The position numbers and the translations under genes were made by a program. Positions 15,834 to 22,619 of a stretch of 27,562 nt of DNA are shown here, one piece after another (within the stretch, counting starts at the first letter, position 1; each line of letters starts with the position of its first letter). This DNA is from an uncultured Litorilinea sp. Its GTDB lineage: Bacteria; Chloroflexota; Anaerolineae; Caldilineales; Caldilineaceae. The DNA lies in NCBI GenBank assembly GCA_937922105.1, contig CAKZVN010000340.1, positions 1 through 27,562 of the forward strand. Reading direction: 5' to 3'. The notes beneath the pieces were generated by a model, which was not told the DNA's origin, searched no databases, and was given only the letters and a program-made list of their open reading frames with translations.

Positions 15834-16646
15834 TCATGGTGTGGGGCGGCGGTAGGCGCGCGGCGTTTGCCCGGTATGGCGCTTGAAGGCGGCATAGAAA
15901 CTGCTGGTAGAGCCGAAGCCGGTTTGGAGCGCGATTTCCAGACTGGTGAGATTGGTGCTCACCAACAGGCGCAAGGCTTGGGTGACTCGGTATTGGGTCA
16001 GATAGTCCAGCATGGTTAGGCCAAAGGTGCGCTTAAAGCAGGTCATGGCGTAGCCGGGGTGTAGACCGGCTCGTGCCGCGACTGCGGTGATGGTGAGCGG
16101 TGCGGCATGGTCTTCGACTAAGATGCGTGCGAGACGCATGGCGGTAGCGTCCTCGGTGAGCGGGTAGGGCGTGGACGATGATGGGAGGAGCGCGGTCGGT
16201 GTGTAGGCGAAGCGCCACAGCCGTGCCGAAATTTCGCGTAGACATACAGGGCGCAGCGCCGTCGTCAGGTCACGATGCCAGCGTGCGGCATGGAGCACAT
16301 CCAAGGGCGCGTAGGTCGGGTCCGGGTTGATGAGAAGCGCGCCCAGCAAAAGCCGGCGCGTCCAATCAGCCGGTAGGCCCCAACTCAGGAACATCTCCAG
16401 CGGGATGGTGAGCACCCAGAAATCGCAGTCGCTCGTGCGTTCCAGTAGCTGGTGCGGGATGGCACCCCAAAAGACAGCAAGGCAGCCGGTCGGGATGGCA
16501 ACAATCCGGTCGCAGTGGAGATAGGTCATGGACCCCGTGAGCGGGAGGTTAAGCTCGATGTCCAGATGGCGGTGCGGGTGGGACATGACCTCCGGGCGAC
16601 AGTGCCAGCTGCTCAGTCCGTAGGTCGTGGGTGCGGTAGGAATCAC
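15834..16646 (-). CDS. AraC/XylS family transcriptional regulator
   Basis: This 270-residue regulator has a cupin-like sensing half (about 1-150, with HPHRHLDIELNLPLTG as the ligand-barrel signature) and a C-terminal double helix-turn-helix (about 175-268). The second helix-turn-helix carries the family signature LEIALQTGFGSTSSFYAAFKRHTGQTPRAYRR. Translation likely starts at a GTG (16646) with AAAGG six bases upstream. It is divergent from the PhyH dioxygenase gene, and the 198-bp space holds direct repeats spaced 21 bp, so control of that gene pair and of itself is likely. The histidine-rich motif near the N-terminus may bind a metal or a sugar. Confidence 0.9.
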   Translation of the reverse strand: MIPTAPTTYGLSSWHCRPEVMSHPHRHLDIELNLPLTGSMTYLHCDRIVAIPTGCLAVFWGAIPHQLLERTSDCDFWVLTIPLEMFLSWGLPADWTRRLLLGALLINPDPTYAPLDVLHAARWHRDLTTALRPVCLREISARLWRFAYTPTALLPSSSTPYPLTEDATAMRLARILVEDHAAPLTITAVAARAGLHPGYAMTCFKRTFGLTMLDYLTQYRVTQALRLLVSTNLTSLEIALQTGFGSTSSFYAAFKRHTGQTPRAYRRPTP

Positions 16647-16657
16647 GGACGGCCTTT

Positions 16658-16680
16658 GTGAATGGCTAGGGTGAATGGCT
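16658..16680. repeat. Tandem GTGAATGGCT repeat upstream of the AraC-type gene
   Basis: GTGAATGGCT occurs at 16658-16667 and 16671-16680, a 13-bp period. It lies 12 bp upstream of the regulator's GTG start. It may be a regulatory site or a recent small duplication. Confidence 0.4.
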
Positions 16681-16686
16681 GAGAAT

Positions 16687-16714
16687 TCGGGACATCTTGA
16701 TCAGAAATCGGGAC
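16687..16714. promoter_or_regulatory. AraC-type operator: TCGGGAC direct repeats 21 bp apart
   Basis: TCGGGAC is found at 16687-16693 and 16708-16714, and the flanking bases are also similar (ATTCGGGAC and AATCGGGAC). The 21-bp period is two helical turns, the geometry of AraC half-sites. The second repeat overlaps the -35 position of a promoter whose -10 is TATGCT (16736-16741), as expected for an activator that touches RNA polymerase. Confidence 0.5.
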
Positions 16715-16735
16715 GACTGCGCGAGATATTCAGCT

Positions 16736-16741
16736 TATGCT
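16736..16741 (+). promoter_or_regulatory. -10 element for the PhyH-LLM operon
   Basis: TATGCT is a reasonable -10 hexamer. The -35 position (16713-16718, ACGACT) is poor, which fits a promoter that needs the AraC-type activator. The leader would be about 95 nt. Confidence 0.4.
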
Positions 16742-16844
16742 ACCCAAGTTCGGACCGACCTGCAAACGCGCGCGTAGCCGGTCCTGGTGTGATGGGCAAG
16801 CTGTTGGCTTTGTTGCCGCTCTGTGACGACAAGAGGAGATTTTT

Positions 16845-17663
16845 ATGATGGAAGCTCGTATTCCGACCGCACTCGATGATTTCATGTTTGACTTGAATGG
16901 TTACTTGGTGCTCAAACGGGCGGTGGATCAGTCGTTCCTGGCGCGTCTTAATGCCGCCTTTGATCGCTTACCGCCGTTGGAGTATGGCGAGTGGTGGGGC
17001 AATGCGCAGCGCCGCGACTATAACGGCGCAACCGGCTATGAACTGCACAACTGTGTGGAGGCCGATCCGGCTTTCGAGGAGTTGATCGATCATCCCGGCT
17101 GGATCAACTATATGCGGCGCTATTGCGGCGAGCAGGGCAGTTATGTGGAGGGACTGTTCATTGACGAGTGCATTGCGTCGGTGCGTCGGTCGGGCGGGCA
17201 TCATCCGGTTCACTCCGGCGGCTATCAGGCTGCGTTGCGCACGCGCTATCTGTATGAGCATGGGGTTTTTCGCTGTGGTCAGTGCAACCTGATTTTGGCG
17301 GTTTCGGACGTGGGGCCGGGCGACGGGCCGACGATGGTGATCCCCGGTAGCCACAAATCCAACTTCCCCCATCCGAATGCGGGCAATTATTGGGATTTGG
17401 CGCGCATGGACAACCTGGAGGGCGCGGTGCCGGTCTATATGGAGGCGGGGGACGCGCTGCTCTTTGTGGACGGGCTGATGCACGGCGGTAGCAGCCGGAC
17501 GAATCCCGAAGGCGAGCGACGTGTCACCATCTATCGCTATGGGGTAAAATGGGGGGCGACGCGCTACGGCTATGTCTATTCACAGGCACTCTTGGACCGC
17601 CTGACGCCGGAGCGGCGCGCGATTTTGCAGCCGATTGCCCCCAATCTGCCGCCTGCCCGGTAA
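16845..17663 (+). CDS. Phytanoyl-CoA dioxygenase (PhyH) family protein with atypical metal site
   Basis: This 272-residue protein belongs to the PhyH branch of Fe(II)/2-oxoglutarate enzymes. The family core is clear: FRCGQCNLILAVSDVGPGDGPTMVIPGSHKSNFP (about 142-175) and DALLFVDGLMHGGSSRTNPEGERR (203-226). His213 is the likely distal iron ligand and Arg225/226 would bind 2-oxoglutarate. The proximal H-x-D motif is not seen: the candidate segment is HHPVHSGGY (119-127), where His123-Ser-Gly125 has glycine in place of aspartate. GAGGAGA lies six bases before the ATG at 16845; a second ATG follows directly. It heads an operon with the LLM oxidoreductase gene and is divergent from the AraC-type regulator. 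Substrate unknown. Confidence 0.82.
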   Translation: MMEARIPTALDDFMFDLNGYLVLKRAVDQSFLARLNAAFDRLPPLEYGEWWGNAQRRDYNGATGYELHNCVEADPAFEELIDHPGWINYMRRYCGEQGSYVEGLFIDECIASVRRSGGHHPVHSGGYQAALRTRYLYEHGVFRCGQCNLILAVSDVGPGDGPTMVIPGSHKSNFPHPNAGNYWDLARMDNLEGAVPVYMEAGDALLFVDGLMHGGSSRTNPEGERRVTIYRYGVKWGATRYGYVYSQALLDRLTPERRAILQPIAPNLPPAR

Positions 17664-17678
17664 ATCAATGGGAAGCGA

Positions 17679-17715
17679 GCGTGTGGGAGGTCGGCGACAA
17701 CGGCTTCCCACACGC
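17679..17715 (+). promoter_or_regulatory. Intercistronic hairpin between the PhyH and LLM genes
   Basis: GCGTGTGGGA (17679-17688) and TCCCACACGC (17706-17715) form a perfect 10-bp stem with a 17-nt loop in the 73-nt gap. No U-tract follows. It may tune expression of the downstream gene or stabilise the upstream message. Confidence 0.5.
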
Positions 17716-17736
17716 CACATGTAGAGGAGAAATACG

Positions 17737-18603
17737 ATGCAGTACGGGATCACCATGCCGCCGTTTGGTGCCTTTGCCGAGCCTGCGACTTTGATTGCAG
17801 CGGCGCAAGCCGCGGAAGCCGCAGGATGGGACGGCTTTTTCCTGTGGGATACGGTGATCCACGACGGCAACTTTTATCCTGTCGGCGAGCCGTGGACGAT
17901 GTTGGCGGCGCTGGCGCTCACAACGCAGCGTATGCGTCTGGGGGTGATGTTGACGCCGCTCTCGCGACGGCGACCCTGGCAGGTGGCGCGACAGGCGGCT
18001 ACGGTAGACCGGCTGTCGGGTGGGCGGGTGATCTTCGGCGCGGGCTTAGGGGGCGCGCAACCCGACTTCACGTGGTTCGGCGAGGAGTGGGACGCCAAGA
18101 CGCGGGCACGCATCCTGGACGAGAGCCTGGAAGTGATCACGGGGCTGTGGTCGGGGGAGCCGGTCGCGTATGCGGGGGAGTTCGTGCGCCATGAACCGGT
18201 GGCATTTCGACCGCCGCCCGCGCAACAGCCGCGCATCCCCATCTGGATCGGCGGCAATTGGCCCAATAAGGCGCCCATGCGCCGGGCGGCGCGCTATGAC
18301 GGGGTCTTTCCGCTGCGAGAGGGGTTTGACGTGTCGCCGGAGGAACTGGCAGCTATCAAGGCCTTGATTGAGCCGTTGCGCACGCGGCAGGGGCCGTTTG
18401 ACTATGTGGCGTCCGGGTTGACGCCGGGGGACGACCCGGACGCAGGTCACGCCAAAGTTGCCCCTTATCTCCCGGCGGGCGCAACCTGGTGGCTGGAGAC
18501 GGTGGACCCGTGGTCGCGGGCGGGCAACTGGTCGGCAAAGCTCGACAGCGCAGCGGAGGCGTGGATGGATGCGCGCATGCGTCAGCCGCCGCCGCGGGTG
18601 TGA
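17737..18603 (+). CDS. LLM-class flavin-dependent oxidoreductase
   Basis: This 288-residue protein belongs to the luciferase-like monooxygenase family, TIM-barrel enzymes that use FMN or F420. Typical elements are MQYGITMPPFG at the N-terminus, AAQAAEAAGWDGFFLWDTV (about 22-40), LGVMLTPLSRRRPWQVARQAATVDRLSGGRVIFGAGLGG (about 68-106) and IPIWIGGNWPNKAPMRRAARYDGVFPL. GAGGAG lies about eight bases before the ATG at 17737. The gene follows the PhyH gene and probably works in the same oxidative pathway. The cofactor (FMN or F420) cannot be decided from the sequence alone. It is slightly short for the family. Confidence 0.88.
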   Translation: MQYGITMPPFGAFAEPATLIAAAQAAEAAGWDGFFLWDTVIHDGNFYPVGEPWTMLAALALTTQRMRLGVMLTPLSRRRPWQVARQAATVDRLSGGRVIFGAGLGGAQPDFTWFGEEWDAKTRARILDESLEVITGLWSGEPVAYAGEFVRHEPVAFRPPPAQQPRIPIWIGGNWPNKAPMRRAARYDGVFPLREGFDVSPEELAAIKALIEPLRTRQGPFDYVASGLTPGDDPDAGHAKVAPYLPAGATWWLETVDPWSRAGNWSAKLDSAAEAWMDARMRQPPPRV

Positions 18604-18610
18604 GCGCGGG

Positions 18611-19486
18611 CTAGATAAATTCGTCCGCAGCGCGTTCCGCGATGGAGCGCCCGCCGGGACCACGGGACTCGGACTCGCTGTGGTCCGCCGGCTTGCGCCA
18701 CGCGCCGGGGGGCGTAGGGCGCGCAATGTCGGCTTGGGTGACGACCGGATAGCGGGCGAAGAGCGCAACGTCGTCCGGGCTGTCCTCGAAGTAAATGCGG
18801 TCGCGGCGCAGGGTGCGCGCAAAGGTATCTAGTCCCAGCGCGTCCACGACTTCGTCGGGTCTGCCGGTCGCGCCGGGACGTTGCTGGACGCGCAGGAAGA
18901 TGCGATGCTCCTCTGTCGGGGCATCGTAGCCCTGGTAGGCCAACTCGAAGACCAGGGGGCGCAGGTTGTAGTGGTAATACTCCCCTTTGCGCTGGCGCTC
19001 GCGGCGGATTTCGGTGCGCGCCAAAAACTCGGTGAGGCGCGTGCGGAGGTCGCGTTCGTCCAGTTCGCCCGGCTCGGCGTAAAGGATGATGGTGTAGTCG
19101 GCGCCGATAAGCAGCGCCTGGAGGGCGGGCGCTTTGAGCGGGACTTCGCTCAGGGCAGTCAGCGTGACGCCGGGCGGGAGTTTGGCGCGAATGGCAGCCG
19201 CGGCGTGGTCAAGCGCCACGGGTGGGCTGAGCATGATGTCAATGGGTTCGGCAACGCCGGTGAAGCCAACGCCCAGGGGGGATGCAAACTGGATGTGGGG
19301 CTGGGGGTTGAAGCCCTGTTTATAGAGCAGTGGTAGTCCGGCGCGGCGGAGGGCGCGCTCCCACAGGCGAAACTCGTCCTGATGCGCGATGAACTTGACG
19401 GCCTCACCCTTCGCATAGATCAGGCGCAGCCGTTGTTGGCGCACCGGTTCGGTTCCGACCGCGTCCATCTGAGCCGGGTTAGTCAC
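18611..19486 (-). CDS. Radical SAM-linked protein, DUF2344 (TIGR03936 family)
   Basis: This 291-residue protein is the usual partner of the radical SAM protein upstream. The family core is RLRLIYAKGEAVKFIAHQDEFRLWERALRRAGLPLLYKQGFNPQPHIQFASPLGVG near residues 19-73, including the conserved G-F-(N/S)-P-x-P. Its start is a GTG (19486) with GGAGG about nine bases upstream. It overlaps the end of the radical SAM gene by 8 nt, so translation is likely coupled. The C-terminal third is family-variable and ends with an acidic tail. The biochemical role is not known to me; in some genomes the two are one fused protein. Confidence 0.88.
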   Translation of the reverse strand: MTNPAQMDAVGTEPVRQQRLRLIYAKGEAVKFIAHQDEFRLWERALRRAGLPLLYKQGFNPQPHIQFASPLGVGFTGVAEPIDIMLSPPVALDHAAAAIRAKLPPGVTLTALSEVPLKAPALQALLIGADYTIILYAEPGELDERDLRTRLTEFLARTEIRRERQRKGEYYHYNLRPLVFELAYQGYDAPTEEHRIFLRVQQRPGATGRPDEVVDALGLDTFARTLRRDRIYFEDSPDDVALFARYPVVTQADIARPTPPGAWRKPADHSESESRGPGGRSIAERAADEFI

Positions 19487-21578
19487 CTGGCACTCCCTCC
19501 AGGACGGGCGACAACTGTTTGGCGACGGTCCCGGTGCGACGCTGGGGTACTCGATGGTCGAATTGGCCTGTGCGTCCGTCTGCCATTTCGTCGTTAAAGT
19601 AAAGGGGGATGGGGGTAATGTCCACCGGCTGGCGGTTTTTGTTGCGCCCCAGCGACGGACAGGCCCATGCGTCGTCCGGCGCGACGCGGCGTTGCTCCTT
19701 GAAATAGCCCAGAATACCGCAACTGAAACAGTGTTCGCGACAGTCGTCTACCACGCCACCCTGGTAAGTGTGGACGTACTCCGCAGCCAAGAACTCTTTC
19801 TTGACCCCCGCCGAAATGTGGTCCCAGGGTAGGATTTCGTCTACGGGACGGGCGCGCCGCGCGTACCAGTCCATGTCCAGGCCGAGTTCTGTAAAGGCCT
19901 GTTGCCAGGCCGGGAAGTTGAACCACTCGCCCCAGCCCTCCAACTTGGCCCCCAACTCCCAGGCGCGCTGGATGACGTCGCCCAGCCGCCGGTCGCCGCG
20001 GGTGAGGAAGGCTTCGACCAGCGTTTCGGCGTGATTGTTCCAGGAGAAGTGGATGCCGGGACCGCGCAGTTCGCGTTGGAGCAGTTGAATCTGTTCTTGG
20101 ATGACGGCTTCGTCTTCCATGGGGACCCACTGGAAGGGGGTGTGGGGCTTGGGGACCAGGGTACTGACGCCGATACGCACGTTGGCTTTTTTGCCCAGCA
20201 CACGTCTGCCGACGGCAAGCACGGCTTTGGAAAGATCGGCGATGGCGCGCACATCCTCCAGCGTCTGGGTGGGATGACCGATCATGAAGTACATCTTGAT
20301 GGTGGTCCAGCCGCGCTTGTAGACTTCCTCGGCGGTTTTGAGAAGGTCGTCGGAGGCGATGGGCTTGTTGATCACATCGCGCAGGCGGTCGGTGGCGGCT
20401 TCGGGCGCAAAGGTGAAGCCGGAGCGGCGCCGTCCTTTTTCGAGCAACTCCATGAGTTTGACGCTGAAGCTCTCGATGCGCAGGCTGGGAAGACCAATGC
20501 TCAGGCGCTTGGCGCCGTGGCGTGCAATGGTACGCCGGACTAGTTCTTCCACATAGGTGTAGTCAGAGCTGCTCAGGCTGAGGAAACTGACTTCCTCGAA
20601 GCCGCACTGCTCGATCATGTCGTCTACCGCAGCCAGGACTTCGTCTACCGGGCGTTCGCGGACTGGGCGGAAGATCATGCCCGCCTGGCAGAAGCGACAG
20701 CCGCGCGTGCAGCCGCGCATGATCTCGATAGCCGCGCGGTTATGCACCACGTCAATGTAGGGCACGATGAAGCGGGTGACCGGGGGCGGCAACACGGTGA
20801 CGACGCGTTTGAGCACGGTAGCCGGCGCGTCGGGGTGGGTGGGCAAAATGGCGGCGATGGTTTGGTCTGCCGCGTACTCGACGCGGTAGAAGTGGGGGAC
20901 GTAGACGCCGGGGATACGGACGAGACGTTCCCACAGGGCAAGCCGCGCCGGGTCGGCCTGGTCGGAAGCGCTCATGTCTGTGCCGGACGAGGTCACGGGG
21001 AACTCGGCGCGCCAGGCGCGCACGGCATCAATTACCTCGAAGATGACTTCCTCACCTTCGCCGATGACCATGGCGTCGAAGAAGGGCGACATGGGTTCGG
21101 GGTTGTAGCAGCCGGAGCCGCCGGCAATGACCGCGGGGTGCGCGGCGGTGCGCTGTGCGGCGCGCAAGGGGAGGCCCGCCAGGTCAAGCATGGTGAGAAC
21201 GTTGGTGTAGAGTTGCTCGTAGGGCAGGCTAAAGCCGATGAGGTCGAAGTCTAGGAGCGCGTGGCGGGTCTCTAGGCTATAGAGGGGGATGCCGTCGCGC
21301 CGCATGAGCGTCTCGAAGTCGGGCCAAGGACAATAGACGCGCTCGGCGAGGAGGTCAGGGCGGCGGTTGATGAGGTCGTAGAGCAGCATGAGGCCGAGGT
21401 TGCTGCCGCCGAGTTCGTAGATGTCGGGAAAGGCGAGCGCGACTTTGGCTGCCAGCTCGGGCGCGTGCCAGTCTTTGGCGATGCTGTTTAACTCACCGCC
21501 GGTGTAGCGGGCCGGCTTTTCGACTTTGTGCAGAACGCGGTCCAGGGCGCGCGTGATCTGCTTGGGTGTACGCAGCAT
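19479..21578 (-). CDS. B12-domain radical SAM protein (TIGR03960 family)
   Basis: This 699-residue protein has an N-terminal B12-binding-like domain (about 44-200, with FPDIYELGGSNLGL) and a radical SAM core. The C-x3-C-x2-C motif that binds the [4Fe-4S] cluster and SAM is at Cys290, Cys294 and Cys297 (RGCTRGCRFCQAG). Later family landmarks are SLSSSDYTYVEELV, FAPEAATDRLRDVINK and TIKMYFMIGHPTQT. Near the C-terminus a HCFSCGILGYF segment and a following Cys suggest a second metal or cluster site. The ATG at 21578 has GGAAGGA upstream. It pairs with DUF2344 in an overlapping operon. The substrate is not established; RNA or ribosome modification is sometimes guessed. Confidence 0.92.
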   Translation of the reverse strand: MLRTPKQITRALDRVLHKVEKPARYTGGELNSIAKDWHAPELAAKVALAFPDIYELGGSNLGLMLLYDLINRRPDLLAERVYCPWPDFETLMRRDGIPLYSLETRHALLDFDLIGFSLPYEQLYTNVLTMLDLAGLPLRAAQRTAAHPAVIAGGSGCYNPEPMSPFFDAMVIGEGEEVIFEVIDAVRAWRAEFPVTSSGTDMSASDQADPARLALWERLVRIPGVYVPHFYRVEYAADQTIAAILPTHPDAPATVLKRVVTVLPPPVTRFIVPYIDVVHNRAAIEIMRGCTRGCRFCQAGMIFRPVRERPVDEVLAAVDDMIEQCGFEEVSFLSLSSSDYTYVEELVRRTIARHGAKRLSIGLPSLRIESFSVKLMELLEKGRRRSGFTFAPEAATDRLRDVINKPIASDDLLKTAEEVYKRGWTTIKMYFMIGHPTQTLEDVRAIADLSKAVLAVGRRVLGKKANVRIGVSTLVPKPHTPFQWVPMEDEAVIQEQIQLLQRELRGPGIHFSWNNHAETLVEAFLTRGDRRLGDVIQRAWELGAKLEGWGEWFNFPAWQQAFTELGLDMDWYARRARPVDEILPWDHISAGVKKEFLAAEYVHTYQGGVVDDCREHCFSCGILGYFKEQRRVAPDDAWACPSLGRNKNRQPVDITPIPLYFNDEMADGRTGQFDHRVPQRRTGTVAKQLSPVLEGVPGD

Positions 21579-21605
21579 GTGGGGTGGTTCCTTCCTTCGC
21601 AGCTA

Positions 21606-21644
21606 TCAGCCCGCGCGGCGGGGCTGAGCGGGAATCGAACCCGC
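21606..21644 (-). other. Orphan tRNA T-arm with flanking acceptor-like strands in the radical SAM mRNA leader
   Basis: On the minus strand GCGGGTTCGATTCCCGC (21628-21644) is a perfect T-arm: a 5-bp stem with G53-C61 and loop TTCGATT fitting TTCRANY. It is followed by TCAGCCC (21621-21627), an 8-nt loop, and GGGCTGA (21606-21612), which pair perfectly like the two sides of an acceptor stem in reversed order. No D-arm or anticodon arm is found upstream or downstream, so it is not a normal or complete permuted tRNA. It lies about 33-72 nt into the predicted leader of the radical SAM gene. It may be a tRNA remnant or a tRNA mimic. Confidence 0.4.
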
Positions 21645-21683
21645 AACGGGAACGGCGCCGGTCTTGGCGGCGGCTTGGCGGGC

Positions 21684-21701
21684 AGTATACCACAATTGTG
21701 G
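21684..21701 (-). promoter_or_regulatory. Extended -10 promoter overlapping a 12-bp palindrome, radical SAM operon
   Basis: CCACAATTGTGG (21690-21701) is a perfect palindrome. On the minus strand its last TGG runs into TATACT (21684-21689), forming an extended -10 element. No good -35 is visible. A repressor bound to the palindrome would block the promoter directly. Predicted start near 21677. Confidence 0.5.
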
Positions 21702-21745
21702 CGGACGGGGCGAAGCAGACCTCTCTCCGGCAAGGGTCGGCGAAT

Positions 21746-21775
21746 TTGACAAGCCGGCCTACCCGACCGTACAAT
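21746..21775 (+). promoter_or_regulatory. Sigma70 promoter of tRNA-Glu
   Basis: A consensus TTGACA (21746-21751), an 18-bp spacer and TACAAT (21770-21775) put the start near 21782, about 23 nt before the mature tRNA. Confidence 0.75.
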
Positions 21776-21804
21776 AATGGAACATTGGCCCTGTGCTCAT
21801 CCGT

Positions 21805-21877
21805 GGCGCATTCGTCTAGGGGCCTAGGATACTGCCCTCTCAAGGCAGAGACACGGGTTCGAATCCCGTATGCGCTA
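21805..21877 (+). tRNA. tRNA-Glu (CTC anticodon)
   Basis: The 73-nt sequence folds as a complete tRNA. Acceptor strands GGCGCAT (21805-21811) and ATGCGCT (21870-21876) pair with one G-U at the first position. The anticodon stem CTGCC/GGCAG encloses loop CTCTCAA, giving anticodon CTC (Glu, GAG codons). The T-arm is ACGGG-TTCGAAT-CCCGT, and A73 is the discriminator base. The 3' CCA is not encoded (CCT follows), so it must be added by an enzyme. The D-arm GTCTAGGGGCCTAGGAT is typical of tRNA-Glu. It has its own promoter and terminator. Confidence 0.95.
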
Positions 21878-21881
21878 CCTG

Positions 21882-21912
21882 AACTCCTCGCTTTGGCGGG
21901 GAGTTTTATTTT
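21882..21912 (+). terminator. Rho-independent terminator after tRNA-Glu
   Basis: AACTCCTCGC (21882-21891) pairs with GCGGGGAGTT (21896-21905) over a 4-nt loop with one G-U pair, and TTATTTT follows. It separates the tRNA from the lipoprotein gene. Confidence 0.85.
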
Positions 21913-22006
21913 GCCCATCCGTTGTCAGGGAACATGCGGAGGGATACCACCGTTATGGGCGGTGTGTTTGTTGTTTGCCCGGAATCAGATCAAAGGGAAG
22001 GACTCT

Positions 22007-22510
22007 ATGAAACACCGAGTATGGGTGGTGACATTGTTGCTGGGCGCGTTGGTCTTTACCAGCGCATGTGGGATGGTCAATACGCTGTTGGGCGGGCGCT
22101 CGTCGGGAACGGTGGCTGATCTCTGGTCGGATGTGCCGCGCATGGATGGGCTGACCAAAGCCGATCTGGAGTTACCGCTGGCAGCGCGCTTGATGGTGCA
22201 GACGTTGACGCGCGGGAAGATGAACTTTATCGCCTACACCACGACCGCCAATTCACAAGCCATCATGGATTTTTATACCACGGAGCGCATGGCGGCAGCC
22301 GGATGGAATTCGTCCGATACCACCGGCTGTATGGGTGATACGTCTACAGCCGAAGTGGGGACCATGTGTGTCTTTGGCAAGCAGTCGGGGACAGGGCAAG
22401 CCGGCGATAAGCGCGAAATTCTGGCAATTGTCACCGCAACCGACGGCGGTACGCGCCAGACTGCGGTCTTTTTCGTGCGGATTGATGTGACCGAGGAAAC
22501 GGTGCAGTAG
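22007..22510 (+). CDS. Small hypothetical lipoprotein
   Basis: This 167-residue protein starts at the ATG at 22007, preceded by GGAAGGA at a spacing of 4. It has a signal peptide with lipobox FTSAC (Cys21). The mature domain is about 145 residues, begins with a Gly/Ser-rich linker and contains DLWSDVPRMDGLTKADLELPLAARL. It looks like a small alpha/beta domain with two cysteines (in GCMGD and TMCVF) that could form a disulfide. I do not recognise a characterised family, although similar lipoproteins may occur in Chloroflexota. The gene stands alone between two terminators, so it is likely monocistronic. Confidence 0.75.
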   Translation: MKHRVWVVTLLLGALVFTSACGMVNTLLGGRSSGTVADLWSDVPRMDGLTKADLELPLAARLMVQTLTRGKMNFIAYTTTANSQAIMDFYTTERMAAAGWNSSDTTGCMGDTSTAEVGTMCVFGKQSGTGQAGDKREILAIVTATDGGTRQTAVFFVRIDVTEETVQ

Positions 22511-22537
22511 CTCGACAGGCGTAAGGAGCGTGCGCGC

Positions 22538-22570
22538 ACGGGCCACAAGGGACATCCCCCTGTGGCCCGT
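22538..22570 (+). terminator. Terminator hairpin after the lipoprotein gene
   Basis: ACGGGCCACA (22538-22547) pairs with TGTGGCCCGT (22561-22570), with inner GGG/CCC pairing. T-rich TGTGTTTGTT follows on the plus strand. The convergent dehydratase gene ends at 22620, so the stem may serve both directions. Confidence 0.75.
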
Positions 22571-22619
22571 TGTGTTTGTTATGGTTGGCGTGTCGAGACG
22601 CCCCGGCTCCCGCCGTGGG

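Noticed and set aside
21606..21700. A complete tRNA gene on the minus strand around the T-arm
   Set aside because: No acceptor 5' strand, D-arm or anticodon loop with T33 is present at the needed distances; a permuted tRNA also fails for lack of a D-arm.
21566..22006. N-terminal extension of the small lipoprotein reading through the tRNA
   Set aside because: The extension crosses the tRNA gene and its terminator; the ATG at 22007 has a ribosome-binding site and a signal peptide.
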